A stretch of DNA of 64,000 nt from Armillaria gallica. Lineage: Eukaryota > Basidiomycota > Agaricomycetes > Agaricales > Physalacriaceae. Position numbers and translations under genes: made by a program. Numbering within the stretch: the stretch's first letter is position 1; each line of letters starts with the position of its first letter. Below, one piece after another: positions 1 through 11,345 of the stretch. Where the stretch lies: assembly GCA_037576215.1 (NCBI GenBank), contig JBANDB010000001.1, forward strand, positions 8,122,001 through 8,186,000, written 5' to 3'. Below the pieces are notes generated by a model. That model made no database searches. It saw only the letters and a program-made list of their open reading frames with translations, and was not told the DNA's origin.

Positions 1-423
1 TTTTTTTCACATAATAGGATCCTTAAAACTCAGCAGTATGACAGTGCGACGAATGAAGATGTGAGATTTACATTGATTTCCTGCTCGAAATATCTTGAAA
101 AGCCCTGGCTTGGGTTTCCAAGACTCGAAGCCTGAGTGGCAAGGCCGAGCCCTGTCAAAGCTCGACACTACGACCTGGCATTGAAGGGCCGAGCCTGACC
201 TAGCTTTGGGGCTTATGCCAACCGCTGTAGACCGCCCTTTCCATGGCACAGCCTTTCAGTTAGTTCACTCTTCACATTCATTCGCAAATGCCCCTGAGTG
301 CTTTGTACAATTCATGAAACAGACGCCTTACTCTCAGTCTTAAAGGACTCGCCTGCTTGCTTCAACCGTCAACCACGTCTCGTCCTCATCTTCAATCTCT
401 ATATTCATCTACTAGCATTTGAC
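1..423. other. Intergenic sequence upstream of the DUF6535 gene
   Basis: No convincing coding region is visible. Around 150-215 the motif GGCCGAGCC occurs twice in a G+C-rich patch. That resembles the subterminal motif clusters of non-autonomous hAT elements seen elsewhere in the window, but no second terminus is visible and the window edge may cut it. The rest should contain the promoter of the gene starting at 424; no clear TATA box was identified. Confidence 0.3.
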
Positions 424-3222
424 ATGTCCAATGATCCTCCACCTAACATTCTCCCGGCACATCATGCTGTTAATTCGGTGAATACTATCCATCAAACTCG
501 GTCTAACATTATACTAATGAGATGTCGACACCTAGACTTTTGCTAACTCAACAGAGACGAGGAATGAATCCTCATTTTCATGGAAAGCAGACGCTAGCAG
601 CCCTGTAGAGGTAAATAATCCACTTGTTATTGTTCAGCACCATTGTAATGTAAATTCGCTTTACAGCATATCTCACGCGATGCTAATGCATTGCCACATT
701 CGCATCGGCATAATATTCCAAACGGCATTCAAAGATCCGATGCAGCCGCGTACGAATGCGCCCTTATTGCTCAGAAATACGATGAAGGTGCCTGCAAAGA
801 CTGGAAAGAAGAAATCAATACTCTTCTAGTATTTGTATGTATTCCTTACTTCTTGTCAAAGGACATCCATAACCGTGTCTTATGCTGTGATTCTTTAGGC
901 TGGTCTTTTCTCTGCGGTTGCTACTGCATTCCTCATCGACTCCTACAAGTGGCTAACGGTCAAGGACTTGGATACAGCGTTCTTACCCACTCAGGTCCAG
1001 AAAAGGATCAATGTTTATTGGTTCTTAAGCCTCCTCCTTGCACTCTCCTCGGCATCCACCGGCATGCTATGCAAACAATGGCTCCGGGAGTACATAAGAG
1101 ATGCGGGTCGCAGCTCAAAGGATGCACTCTGTGTACGACAGATGCGACTGGAGGGATTATCGGCATGGAAAGTGGAAGCAATGATTTCGACTATCCCACT
1201 TCTTCTCCAGGTCGCCCTTGTACTATTCTTCATCGGTGTGCTGGAGCTTCTATGGCCACTAGAGAAGACCGTTGCCATTCCATTCACGGTTATTGGTGCC
1301 TTTGTGATATCATTCCTCCTCTTCACCACTCTGGCTCCCTCCACACAATATTGCTATGTGATTTTACGCCGTTCACTTGCCCCTTTACCCCCTCAATGTC
1401 CCTATAAATCCCCGCAGGCTTGGTTACTCGTCAGCCTGTTCAACCGGATTTTCTTCTGGCTGTCCTCTGTTCGACCAGACATCTTCGATCGTCACAGTGC
1501 CTTTTCACGTTCTGACTTGCTTGGACCAAAGCTAGCAAAGCACTGTCCGTCGTGGTCGAAATACGACCTATATTGGGTGAAGGACAATGCTGATACAGAT
1601 GCGTCAGTCATGGCCGGTCCCGCAGTGGAACATTATCTTGGCCGCTGCATTTCTTGGTTAATGTGTCATTTCGATTCTCCGAATTTACAGACTTCGCTAT
1701 ATCATGTCTTTTGGAACTCGATCCAAAGCTATGGTCAGCACACTCACGTCGCGCTTTCCTTAGCACAGAATCACATTCCAGAGCTTTTCCGTCGGAGGAA
1801 TATCGATGCCACGAGTAGCAATCATGAATTAATCGCTTCCCTCGCCGAGGAAAAGAGGGATGAACTTCTTTTCGAATCTGTGGAAAAACATGAGGGTTAT
1901 TATCGTCTATCCAATAGAACCCACAAAATTCTCCTTAGAACTTACAGCGAATGGTCGGCATGCTCATGGGATACTCGCTATAAATCTCGATGCAATGCCG
2001 ATTTCTCCGCAGCATCCTTGCTGTACTTATCAGAAAGGAGTGGTCTTGCTGGCCTGCAGCATTGTGTACGGCTCATTAAAGCACATCTCACACACCCCGA
2101 CGAAAATGATTACAATTTTATTATACCACCCGGTGTCCATGCCCCTTTCAATGCTCATATTGTTGCGGTGACAGAAGGTGTTGATTTTTTAAATTCTTCT
2201 GGTCAGTCAATGTTCATTCTTTGTTTGGCGGAAGTGTATTAAACTGATTCATAGATACAGGGCTCGAGGGAGACCTATATGATTGCGCTAGATTACTCCT
2301 CAGCAAGGACAATCTCTCTGTTACCCCAGACTCAGAGCAGCTCGCTATTGATCTCGGAAATCTTCGAGAGCTAGACCTGTATGGAACAGATGACTCCTCA
2401 TCTGAGCATCTCGATATTCAGACAAACCCGATAAACCCACTGGTAGCTCAAGCCGTTTGGATGGCTGAAAAGGCATCATCGCATATCCCCACCTTGTCCC
2501 CATATACCTTGCCATATCTTCCCCAGATCTTGCATTTTCTATTAAAGAAGGCCTCTACCTTCCAAACGCACAGTCAATATGTTTGCATGCTCATGACAGA
2601 TATGGGCAGCTATTTAAAGGAACTTCACTCCCCGAAGTTTGGGATGCCTGTTATGGTGCGACGAGATCATGTCCGCGCATTTATTAACCTCGTAATCCAG
2701 TTCCATGAACATCGGACCACCGAGTCTGCTAACGGTCACCATCTCGATCTACATTCATATCCAGAGATCCTTGCTTTCATTCAATGTCTGCGAAATTCAG
2801 CTGCATTGCTGAACGTACAGGAGGATCGCGCCGAATGGTGAGATATTCTAAAACGATGTGGCTTAGAGGACCCTCCTTCTGAGTCCACTCTGTTGGAGGA
2901 AATCGCGTCAATTCCGTTGCCTCCTGAGGACCTGGATATATGGGAAATTCCTGCACAGCCCAGTCTTCACGGTGTCAACATCGCACACCTACCTGGCCAA
3001 GTTGAGCAGATTGAGAAACATCGGAAAACAGCACATGTAAATATGGCCGACTCCGAGAGCTCTCAGTCCAGTTCTCTACAACGGTTGAATCGAAGACTGC
3101 TTCGCGTTCTCCATTGTCGAAATCGAGGGAACGATATCGAAAATGGTATCGGGATAGATCCCATTGGCATTGGGGCCATTCCTAATGGGACAGTGGCTCC
3201 AGTAGATCAAAGTGGGCAGTAG
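424..3222 (+). CDS. DUF6535-type multi-pass membrane protein, five exons, one in-frame TGA
   Basis: I read exons 424-477, 557-610, 667-834, 899-2201 and 2261-3222, with GT...AG introns of 56-79 bp. They total 847 codons, and the open frame running across all four junctions supports the model. The region carrying the DUF6535 hallmarks (LIAQKYDEGACKDWKEEINT, then AGLFSAVATAFLIDSYKWL) is followed by hydrophobic segments near residues 93-107, 132-148, 186-211 and 217-237. This matches the membrane-anchored N-terminus of DUF6535 proteins, which are common and multicopy in Agaricomycetes and have no known function. The C-terminal two thirds look soluble and helical. Codon 720 (2839-2841) is TGA directly after TGG, and the frame stays open for another 126 codons, so one CGA-to-TGA change would explain it. 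The product is then either a 719-aa truncated protein or a very young pseudogene. The start at 424 is inferred from the exon chain. Confidence 0.72.
2839..2841 (+). other. In-frame TGA in the DUF6535 gene
   Basis: The only break in an otherwise open 847-codon model. The downstream frame continues as DILKRCGLEDPP and ends at TAG 3220-3222. A GTGAG...TTAG stretch surrounds it but would make an intron of only about 29 bp, shorter than any other intron here, so I read it as a nonsense codon. Confidence 0.6.
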
Positions 3223-3429
3223 CGCTTTGGAAAGTCTAAGACATCCGTCTTTGAAACTCCAGAATTCTTGTGGTGGTATCGAATCGTTTCTAATATCTCT
3301 CTAAATTTCAGATTTTGAGTTTTGGTTTTTATGCTGTACTCAGTAGCGGTGATTGATGATACTTGCGTTCGTGATATACATAATACTTACATGGCTTGGA
3401 ACTAGGTTACTTTTTGGGTTCTTCACTAG

Positions 3430-4982
3430 ATGATACCGAGTGGTCGAGTAGTTGCTCTCGCACCAAGGAATACTAATAAGCTGCTCAATGACGAAAATCT
3501 TCACAACACATGCTTTTGCTCACGGGATGGTGTTCCATCGTTTCGGCGCAAATACCAACGCGAGGACAACATCGACATGGGGATTACTAGTCCGTGTACC
3601 ATCTCGCTCGGGTTCCATACATCTGTAAGAAACACTCCGGACAAAGTCAGATTGTAGAACGAAGAGAGAAAGGAAACATCACTCCAGCGAAGAGTCAAAG
3701 CCAGTACTTCTACTGCTAGTTGCGTCTATATATGATCTTGCTGGCGTTGTAAAATACATGCTCGAATACATCAATGTAAGTAAATCCACTTACTTACCGT
3801 TGCTTGCGGGACGATGATGTATCGTGTCGGCGAAATACAGAAGCAGGTGAGACTTGAATGGGGGCTTCATCAGTGGTATCAAGGCAACTGGAGGAAGACG
3901 CTGGAGGATATCTGTGTATGTAATGAAGGCAGAGCAGAAACATCACGTACCTTTCCTTACAGGAAGACGATCCACCTTCTTGAGGTTATCCTGGGAAAGA
4001 AGCGTGAAGAGATCAATGTCTAGGATAAGGACAGAAGTATAAAATCATTTCCTGTCACTTGTTGGATGACGTCCAATCATCCCAGCGCAATATGAAAGTC
4101 CGTAAGACATGAAGGTATACTTAGACAGAAGCTCGAAGATATAAAGGTATACAATGAAGCCAAGAAGGCGACGTCAATCATGTTTGTTTGCCGGACAATG
4201 TGTACGGTGGCTCCTATATGGCTCCCTTCTTCAGGAAGAGAATGGAAGGGTTCAGTATACAGAACGGCGAAAAAAAGCTAAGATAGCTTACCTTTGCTCG
4301 CGAGACGGAGATGCATCGTCTCGAAGCTATATTTCTGGAGGTACAATGTTCACGAGGGCGTGAAAAGTGTATTTCTCGCTGCAGTGGATTCCTAAGAGAA
4401 ATTTGGAAGAAGTAAGTGAGTGGAACGACCAATGACCGATAAGATGACTCACCCTTGCTTGCAGGACAATGATCCGTCGTCTCGGCGTATTGTCGAGAGC
4501 GTCCAATAGGTTGATGATCATGTTTTCAACTTTACTGAGTGGCGGTATTATCAGAGATAAACCGTACGCGCGGGCAGCTAGAATAAGCTGATAAGTGCAG
4601 GTTGGTACCAAACGATGCAACGAGAAGGATAACATGCCCATCCATTCTACCTTCATGTTCCCATGGTAGGGTGAGGTTCCTAGAGCATTATGCGCACTCT
4701 GCCGTAGATTATGAAGGCGATTATCTGCAAAAAGCGAGAATGGGTGTCAAAATGGGTGTCTGAAAAACTCGTCAGCTACGATTGCCGAGGTGAACAGCAC
4801 ATAGCGAAGCATGAGTAATGAGTATACGTTGTAATTAACCTTCTATAGTGCAGCAGTAAGTGGATGGACATCGAGGGGGAGAGAACGAAGATACGGCGAC
4901 GGTGGTAAGAGGGCAAGCCGCGTGAACGATCGCAGATCAATGTGATGCCGCCGATGGCGAAAGACTTTGATCTGTCATGCAA
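3430..4982 (-). repeat. Exon/intron-like tandem repeat array A
   Basis: Four related units have cores near 3530, 3812, 4305 and 4465. On the minus strand each ends in a stretch like CGAGACGATGNATCATCGTC, then GCAAGCAAGG and a splice-donor-like GTAAGT or GTGAGT. An intron-like spacer of about 40-67 bp ends in CAG or TAG before the next unit. Short open frames such as NTPRRRIIVLQAR and LRDDASPSREQR recur but do not chain into one clean protein. A TATA-like GATAAATAG on the minus strand near 5020 and an ATG at 4982 (MTDQSLSPSAASH, then TGA) could mark a promoter and first exon. Related arrays occur at 36.4-38.5 and 49.8-51.0 kb. Function unknown; this may be a relic of a gene built from duplicated small exons. 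Confidence 0.5.
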
Positions 4983-5091
4983 GATGGCTTAGGCTACGCA
5001 GAGATCACACGCCCCTATTTATCGGTAGCAACGACGACGTATGAGGAGGTGAAGGGGGGAAAGTGGGTGGAAGGTATGATGTACGTTGATA

Positions 5092-5777
5092 CTGTACCAT
5101 TTGAATCACTTCGAATGTCACATGTCACAAAGGGTGCATTCGTATTCGCAAAATGACCATGTGGCACACGTCTCAAGGGCCTCATTCGGCAAGGTTGAGC
5201 GTCACAAAGTCAAGAAAAGTGCCAAATTTGACGAAAAACAGCCCAAAATTGGAAACATTTCTCCGATATGTCGGTGTTAGCTCATTTCTAGCCCGTTGCT
5301 GGGTGTTCCATGCCTTGAATTTTCGAGTAAAATGTACCTTGATAGGAATATTAGCCCGTCTCAAATTGGAGTTGGATTCAGTTTATTTTTTTTCTCCCAA
5401 GGCACGGATCCGGATTGATGGCGGCATTTTCGGCACATTCTAGCCGACCGTCTTCTTCCAAGAACTGCACCAGGAGTTTTGAACCTTTTTCTCTCGTTGA
5501 ACTTGGAATTAGCTACAGCAAACGATGCGCATCTGCCGCTACCATTCTAATTATTTGAAAGGCATAAAAGGTGAGGGTGTTAGCGGAAACTGGTCGGGAC
5601 TCTGACTTGGGATCACTCGACAGAAAAATAAACTGAAGCCATGAACTCCCAAATTGAGATGGGCTATTATTCGGATTTTGTACGAATGTCACTGTCACTG
5701 GCTCCGTATTCGATCATTCGGCAAGGTACAAATATGTCCCGTGTCACAGGCCATTCGAAGTGATTCAAATGGTACAG
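5092..5777. mobile_element. TA-flanked MITE, Tc1/mariner-like termini
   Basis: The two ends are inverted repeats of about 27 bp beginning CTGTACCATTTGAATCACTT. They are flanked by TA on both sides (5090-5091 and 5778-5779), the target duplication typical of Tc1/mariner-type insertions. The 686-bp interior has no transposase-like frame, so it is non-autonomous. Elements with related ends (CTGTACTATTT) lie at 31402-33304 and 35834-36313, with a decayed one at about 28393-28648. Confidence 0.75.
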
Positions 5778-6150
5778 TATTACACACCCATCATCTGACC
5801 CCAAAGCACACCCAATTCTTGTACACCACTGAGTGGTGCAACAGAGAATGTTACGGGAACGGAGAATGCACTGCGATTCACAAGGAAATAAGTAGGCTTT
5901 CCGACATGTTTTGGCACATAGAATATTGACGGGGAGGCCGATAGTCTTGCGGGGATCGGCACGAGCCGGCACAGTGGCAGAATGCCGTTTCCGGAAACGG
6001 CGTACGTCATCTGTACAGAACCCCTGGAAACAGGCTACGTTATCATTGACGCGCTTTCCCTCCAACCATATACGGAACTAGGGAATGAAGCCTGTTCCTT
6101 TCTATAACATGATCTCAAAACCGAGTACAGTATTACCGATGGCTTGTTCC
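5778..6150. other. Spacer with a perfect 18-bp palindrome
   Basis: No gene is recognised. At 5984-6001 there is a perfect palindrome, GCCGTTTCCGGAAACGGC, which could extrude as a hairpin or bind a dimeric protein. Nothing links it to a neighbouring gene. Confidence 0.35.
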
Positions 6151-7774
6151 CCAATCTCCGTCTTCAGTGAGATCGCCCAGCGAATTGGATCTCTGAAAAG
6201 GCCAGTATGGTTCTAGACACTCTGGCCGTGTTGCAGGGCGAACATGAGAGTGGATGTGCTGACGATGGTGTGTCTTTTTGCTCTTGTTCTTTCTTCGCTA
6301 ACCAGTAACTCCCCGATAGCCCACCCACGTCACGCGCAACAGCTCCGCTCCACATTAAGTGACAACGACCTGGATTCCTGCGAGGACAACAACGCGTGGT
6401 ACGGACGAGGAGCATCAAAGCAAGATCAAGGCGACGTGGCTAGGCCACGCTTTTTTCGTTCTCGAGAGAGGCGCGAGAGTTCTCTTCGACCCAGGACACT
6501 CACCTAGCGAGCTTTTTGAACAACAGAGATACCCACCCGGAGCCGCCGCGCAAGACTGAGGATGAACCAGAGGCGGATGAAGGGATAATTTTGGTCAGTA
6601 GCTCGTTATCAAACTAACACGTGGCTGATGTTCCTGTTAGCGTAATCATTGCGAGCAGTATGCGCCCTTAGGCCTTAGGCATGGCTGATATTTTGTGAGT
6701 TTGATCATCATGACCAGTACGCGCCGTCTTCCCTAATCCCGTCTCACGCTAACTCTCTTCTGCATAGACACCTATCTTTAGTCTAACTACCCGCTTCAAA
6801 CACCTGACCACCGCACATCCTTGTTATACTAGGTATACCTAAGGATCAAGCGTATGAGCTTGGCTGTTGGGACGCTCGTCGCGTGGAAATACCCGGTACG
6901 TCGTTCAAAGACAAGCCAGTGGGATTCCAGACTTAGGGTTACGTTGCGGAGCTAGAGGAATAATGAGAAGATGGACGTCCTGAAAATGGTGCGTGTTTCA
7001 GCCATGGAAATCGCGGGATTTTGCCCCTGAACATTGGGCAGCTTGCCGATTTTCTTCGCCGCAAACTCCAAATCAGGTTTCTATAAGGACACGTATGTGA
7101 AGCGTGGCAGATGCATTGACAAGCGTCAAGGCGTCGTGGTTAAGCTTGTTTCCTCGTAACGAAAGGCTCAATGGTATTGTTCGATCCAGCATTAAATAGT
7201 CGCCCAGCTGGCTAGTCTTCCAGCCTAAAGATTACGTCATCGTTCAAGTTAAACGGCACGCCCCAAGCCCGGCCTAGTCGTTCGTTGGGTGTGAGGGAAA
7301 GAAATTTTATTTCGCTGGTGATCCGGTGATACTGAGTACCGAACCGTCAAGGACGGAGAGGATTAGGAGAAGATACCAGTGTGTCCTGCGTGCAAAGAGA
7401 TTGGGGCTGTTTCGACGGTTTGATCTTGTGGTGATTCCTATTTGGTACGTGCGATTCTTCAAATTTACGTTTTGTAATCTCATGTATTCCCAGTGTGCAC
7501 GAGCGAAGGTGGTTTATGTCTACTGTACATTGTGCTTCGCATGATAGCGTACGTATCTTCAAGGATATAATGGGGCAGAAGGCGGTCGCAATGCATTGGG
7601 GGTGAGCCATCTTTTATCCTTTTGCTCGTACGCTTATCCTCATCTGGCTCTTGGATCCTAACGACAGAGGAGATTACGCAGTCACCAAAGAAGCTGGCTA
7701 AAGTGTTCAAGAAGATTGGTATCGACGACAGCCACTTTCTTGTTAGCGACATCGGCGAAACGAAATACTTTTAA
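6150..7774 (+). pseudogene. NAPE-PLD-like metallo-beta-lactamase relic 1
   Basis: The only plus-strand copy of a gene family repeated eight times in the window. Family members are metallo-beta-lactamase-fold hydrolases related to N-acyl-phosphatidylethanolamine phospholipase D. Visible pieces in order: an N-terminal block matching relic 6 (RPVWF, stop, then MRVDVLTM); the strand/loop motif IKATWLGHAFFVLE with VLFDPGHSPSE; a decayed metal-binding stretch HHDQYAPSS near 6700, where active enzymes read HxHxDH; RRVEIPGTSFKDKPV near 6880; and a C-terminus with ILTTEEITQSPKKL and FLVSDIGETKYF before TAA at 7772-7774. Intron-like joints are present, but many stops and frameshifts break the reading frame. 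It keeps a normal CpG content, unlike the copies in the 22-53 kb interval. The family call rests on remembered motifs. Confidence 0.6.
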
Positions 7775-7957
7775 CACTCCATATAATGCTACATGACTGA
7801 CTGTATATTCCGGTAGAAATGGAAGGCGGGTGTGCGCTCCAAGGTTATGCACACTTCGTATCAGCTACATATTTAATCTCTACGTGAGCTACACACATAT
7901 ACGATGAAAGCCGACAACTTGCAAAAACAAGTTTCGGCTCTACCCACTGCGTTAATA

Positions 7958-8030
7958 CCAACCTAGGGAATTGAACCCTTGTCGGCCATGGTAGCCGCTC
8001 GCTGTTACACTATGCTACTTGATGAGGTCA
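7958..8030 (-). repeat. tRNA-like (Pol III A/B box) module
   Basis: On the minus strand there is an A-box-like TAGCATAGTGTAACAGCGA and, 30-35 bp downstream, the B box GGTTCAATTCC (7968-7978). The T-arm half can pair, but the acceptor ends do not, so it is not a functional tRNA. It belongs to the SINE-like family described for 22.0-23.2 kb. Confidence 0.5.
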
Positions 8031-8148
8031 TCGATACGTTCCTCGTCCAAGAACCATTGCTCAGCGTTACTTCTGATGGAGGAGTAAGAGACAAAAAATA
8101 TCTGTCTGCGAATCATACTCGCATATGGGGAATTGGGCACTAGAAATT

Positions 8149-8206
8149 CTGCGTGGTCACCTGCGTGGTACCACGCTGGCGTGGTGCGTGGCCACGCAGC
8201 CACACA
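8149..8206. repeat. CCACGCAG subterminal repeat cluster, left end
   Basis: Several direct and inverted copies of CCACGC lie within 58 bp. They include the left terminal repeat and inward-facing copies such as GTGGTGCGTGGCCACGCAG, which is locally palindromic. Confidence 0.6.
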
Positions 8207-8408
8207 TTATTAGTGAAACTCTAGTTGAACTCAACTTATTTTCGTATATATACTGCATAATGCCCAGAAAGCCTTCATAAAGATATTCTCATGTTTATTT
8301 TGCTTTCTTTTGCGAACGGTCTCCAGAAAACATACCCTGATTAGAAAATTACTTCAGGGTTCAATTTAGCCTATTATAGTAATCAGACCTTCGATGTCGC
8401 TTTCATAC

Positions 8409-9078
8409 TAGTGATGCCGCGACTCGGCTTAAAGTCGCTTGAGCCGACGAGCCGAGTCTTAATAAGCCGAGTCTGAGTCTTGATTGGCTCAGACTCATTC
8501 TAGGCTCAAGCTCATCAAAGAGCCGGCTAAAGCCGGGCTCGAGTCGCTTTAGCTCGAATGAAGGCGCCTGATTTGGCCAGCGTCTTCCTGACCTTTATTC
8601 TCCCCCAGGACACATAAGCTCACACCCTGTACTTTGTAAATACACTTCCAACGCTTACTGAGGCAAATAGACATTCAAAATGGGCATGAATATTGTATAA
8701 CGGAGCAACTGAAGTTTGAGCATCAGTGCCCTTACAAATGCCGAGGTAAAGCCGATATTTTTCCTAAAAAGGTGAAGGGGCTGTAGTTTATAGCTATATT
8801 GAAGATGTCCTTATAGATTTGCCAGTTGAACATTCAATGAACACATATATATCATCAGGTATTGATTCTGAAGGATGTACAAGCCATCTCGCCTTGGAAA
8901 GTGCATCTTAACCTAGTGATTTCCTTTTTGAATCGTTAGTCTGAGCTCAAGCCGACTTGAGCCAAAGTCTAGCTTAGCCGACATCAGGTTATGGACTCAG
9001 GCCGACTCGGCTCAATGCAATTACCAAAGTCGGCATAAGCTTAGCCGAGTTGAGTCTAGCCAAGTCGCGGCAACACTA
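8409..9078. mobile_element. Non-autonomous hAT element with AGCCGAGTC subterminal repeats
   Basis: The termini TAGTGATGCCGCGACT and, inverted, TAGTGTTGCCGCGACT are flanked by a perfect 8-bp target duplication, TTTCATAC (8401-8408 and 9079-9086), as expected for hAT insertion. Multiple copies of AGCCGAGTC or its complement GACTCGGCT crowd both ends (8409-8560 and 8935-9078), the usual pattern of hAT transposase-binding sites. The 670-bp body has no coding region. It sits inside the CCACGCAG element. Confidence 0.85.
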
Positions 9079-9332
9079 TTTCATACTATGATACATAGAC
9101 ACTATTGTATCTTACATGCATGTATCTATGATCTTGAGAACGATAAACACCAGAAATTACTTACTCTATCATGTTTCGGGCTTGAAGTCGTCATCCAAAG
9201 ATGTCGCAACACTATGACCATCGATTCAATGCCGACTTCATGTCAATTCCTCCTTGATTGCTCCAATAATGACCAAATTGATAACTTAATTCCCACCAGA
9301 GTAGCTCTTCGTCATGTACAGAAATACCTTGC

Positions 9333-9478
9333 ACCACGCAGGTGACCACGCAGGTCGACCACGCAGCCACGCAACCATGCAGCCACGCAGGCACACCACG
9401 CAGGCTGACCACGCACAGCCACGCTGATTTACCACCCAGCCACACGGACCACGCAAGCACCACGCAGGCACCATGCAT
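9333..9478. repeat. CCACGCAG repeat cluster, internal
   Basis: About fifteen CCACGC-type octamers lie in 146 bp. The first 20 bases (9334-9353) are the exact reverse complement of the 8149 terminus. This is either an internal regulatory block or the end of a second, shorter member of the same family. Confidence 0.55.
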
Positions 9479-9907
9479 GGTTTCTCGCTGATATTAGGAC
9501 ATTAATGCATTGGTGAAAGGTTATAATAATGACTTAATTGTGCGACAAGTCATCTTTTAGCCTGCGATTGACTGTTACCAAATATAGCAGCCATTCTTGT
9601 TAAATCTTGGCTCGGTCAAATGCAACCCCACATCGTGTACATTACTTCCATTTCCTTGTCTAACAGGTTTTCAGGCTTCTTTATACTCTTAAGATATCTC
9701 CAAAATTATTCTCTTGTTCAAGCATGCTGTCAGAGCCGCATAATCTGTGTAAAACACTGTGATATTGGCCAAATTTCGAAGAATTTGGATAATATAAGTA
9801 CATAGCAGGTATATTTTGACCACGGAAACACTTCTAATCGAACAAGATAACTGAAAGCGAGTCAGATTAATTGTGATCAAGTTCTGATGTAAGTTATTAC
9901 CAAGTTA

Positions 9908-10650
9908 TCAAATCTGGCGACGTTTCTTGAGGATTGGCCGTGGCCTTGGCTCGGAGTAATCCTTAGGCTCCCTAGTAGCAGACTGTTTGCACGGCTCCTT
10001 CATTCGATTCTCATGAGTAGTCCCATCCTCATACACATAGTGAGTCCTGGCTAAAGTTCAGATATCAGTGTCACACTGCCCGCTGTCAATAACAAAAGAA
10101 TATCTTACTTCTACTTCGGATTCTGTTCCAAATCTATAATCATCTCCTTGTCACACTCCATATGGCCTAGACAAAGACGATTCGATCTCTTTCCAGCTTT
10201 CCAAGTTTCTGCATTTGCAGAATGGATTTTATCCCCTCCGTTAACCTTCATAGACCAGTGAACCAAAAGTTTTTTCGTAGCTTCAAATGTGGTATGGTCA
10301 ATATCGAGGTCGAAATCACCATCCGGCCATCTGTCCCACGTCTCATGGAGTTTCTCACTCTGCATCAGATCAAGTGCCGTGTTATTACCCGTGGGTGGTA
10401 GCTTGGAATTACTGGTAGCAGCGGATGCATTGCTAGCATGGAACTGAAGATATGTTCGTTCTTCTTCACTCTTTGTTTTTGGAGAACCATCTCGTACTGG
10501 CTGAGCTGAAATAGCCTTCGTGTCCGAGAGGGCTGATGAAGCTTTGACTTCTTGCTTGGGCGCTTCGCTTGCCTTTGGATTTCGCCAAGGATTTTCTAGT
10601 CGTTTCACCGGTTTTGGTACATAACATTGTACATTGCCTAGAAAGCACAT
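9908..10650 (-). CDS. Small two-exon protein with a possible GCM/WRKY-like zinc motif, inside the CCACGCAG element
   Basis: Exons 10115-10650 and 9908-10046 flank a 68-bp GT...AG intron and give exactly 225 codons (224 aa) with no internal stop. It is one of the few intact genes here. The N-terminal half is low-complexity and polar. The middle is conserved-looking (DFDLDIDHTTFEATKKLLVH, then HSANAETWKAGKRSNRLCLG followed by HMEC). I associate this arrangement with WRKY-GCM1-type zinc-binding domains often linked to transposable elements, but the second zinc ligand pair is not evident. The C-terminus is basic (PRPRPILKKRRQI), like a nuclear localisation signal. The terminal repeats around it suggest an element-encoded DNA-binding or regulatory protein. 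Function is inferred only weakly, and an upstream exon cannot be excluded. Confidence 0.6.
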
Positions 10651-11345
10651 CTATTACTGTGAAGCGACGAGTCACAAAGTGTCTTACCACTTGCATCCAA
10701 AACTGGAACGTGTGTGCGATGAAAATTCGTGGGGAAAAGCCCTTCTGCATTTGTTAGGTCTTCGTTTTGATTTCCGTGCAGATTTTCGTCAAGCCTTCAA
10801 TGTAAATATCGCTTGAATTTATCCTGGGAGGTGCGTATCATAATTAGTTCTTTGTCTATCAGAAAAGAGTGTGTACAAGGAGTGTAAACATGGTCTATAA
10901 AGCTTCGTGGCTCCTAGGATAAACAGTAGCTTATGGGGTGTCGAGGATGAAAAAAGAGAGGTGAAATTCATAACATATTTTCGTAACCACTGTTAGACAG
11001 TAATTGCAACAAGTGAAGTGCCTGAAATGAATCGGTTTCCATATTTCCATAGCAAAGCGGAACAGGAGAGAGACAGACTTAATAGTTACCGTTAAAAGTG
11101 CGAGTTAAAAGTCACCTATTCCAAAGATGAGTTGCATGAAATGAAGAAAAGATTAAGCACCGGCATAGAGAATAAGATACACTAAGGTCAGAAATCTCAC
11201 ACAAATAGCAAAGGTAGCCCTTCACGGATTCACAATATTTATCAAGCGCGTACAACAACAGTAGAAGAAAATGATCTACCAAACGTGAAGGCAAAAGAGA
11301 ACCGAGCCTATCGAGCGATGTTTGATGGGAGGTTGACTACCCCTG
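10651..11345. other. Non-coding interior of the CCACGCAG element
   Basis: No credible coding region or RNA gene was recognised. It should contain the promoter of the small minus-strand gene ending at 9908. Confidence 0.35.

Noticed and set aside
4327..4656. 109-codon minus-strand frame as a single-exon gene
   Set aside because: It runs through a GTGAGT...CTTAG intron-like spacer and repeats units of array A, so an uninterrupted reading is unlikely to be real.
9212..9478. 88-codon minus-strand frame rich in Trp/Gly/Val
   Set aside because: It is produced by the repeated CCACGCAG octamers; no protein-like composition.
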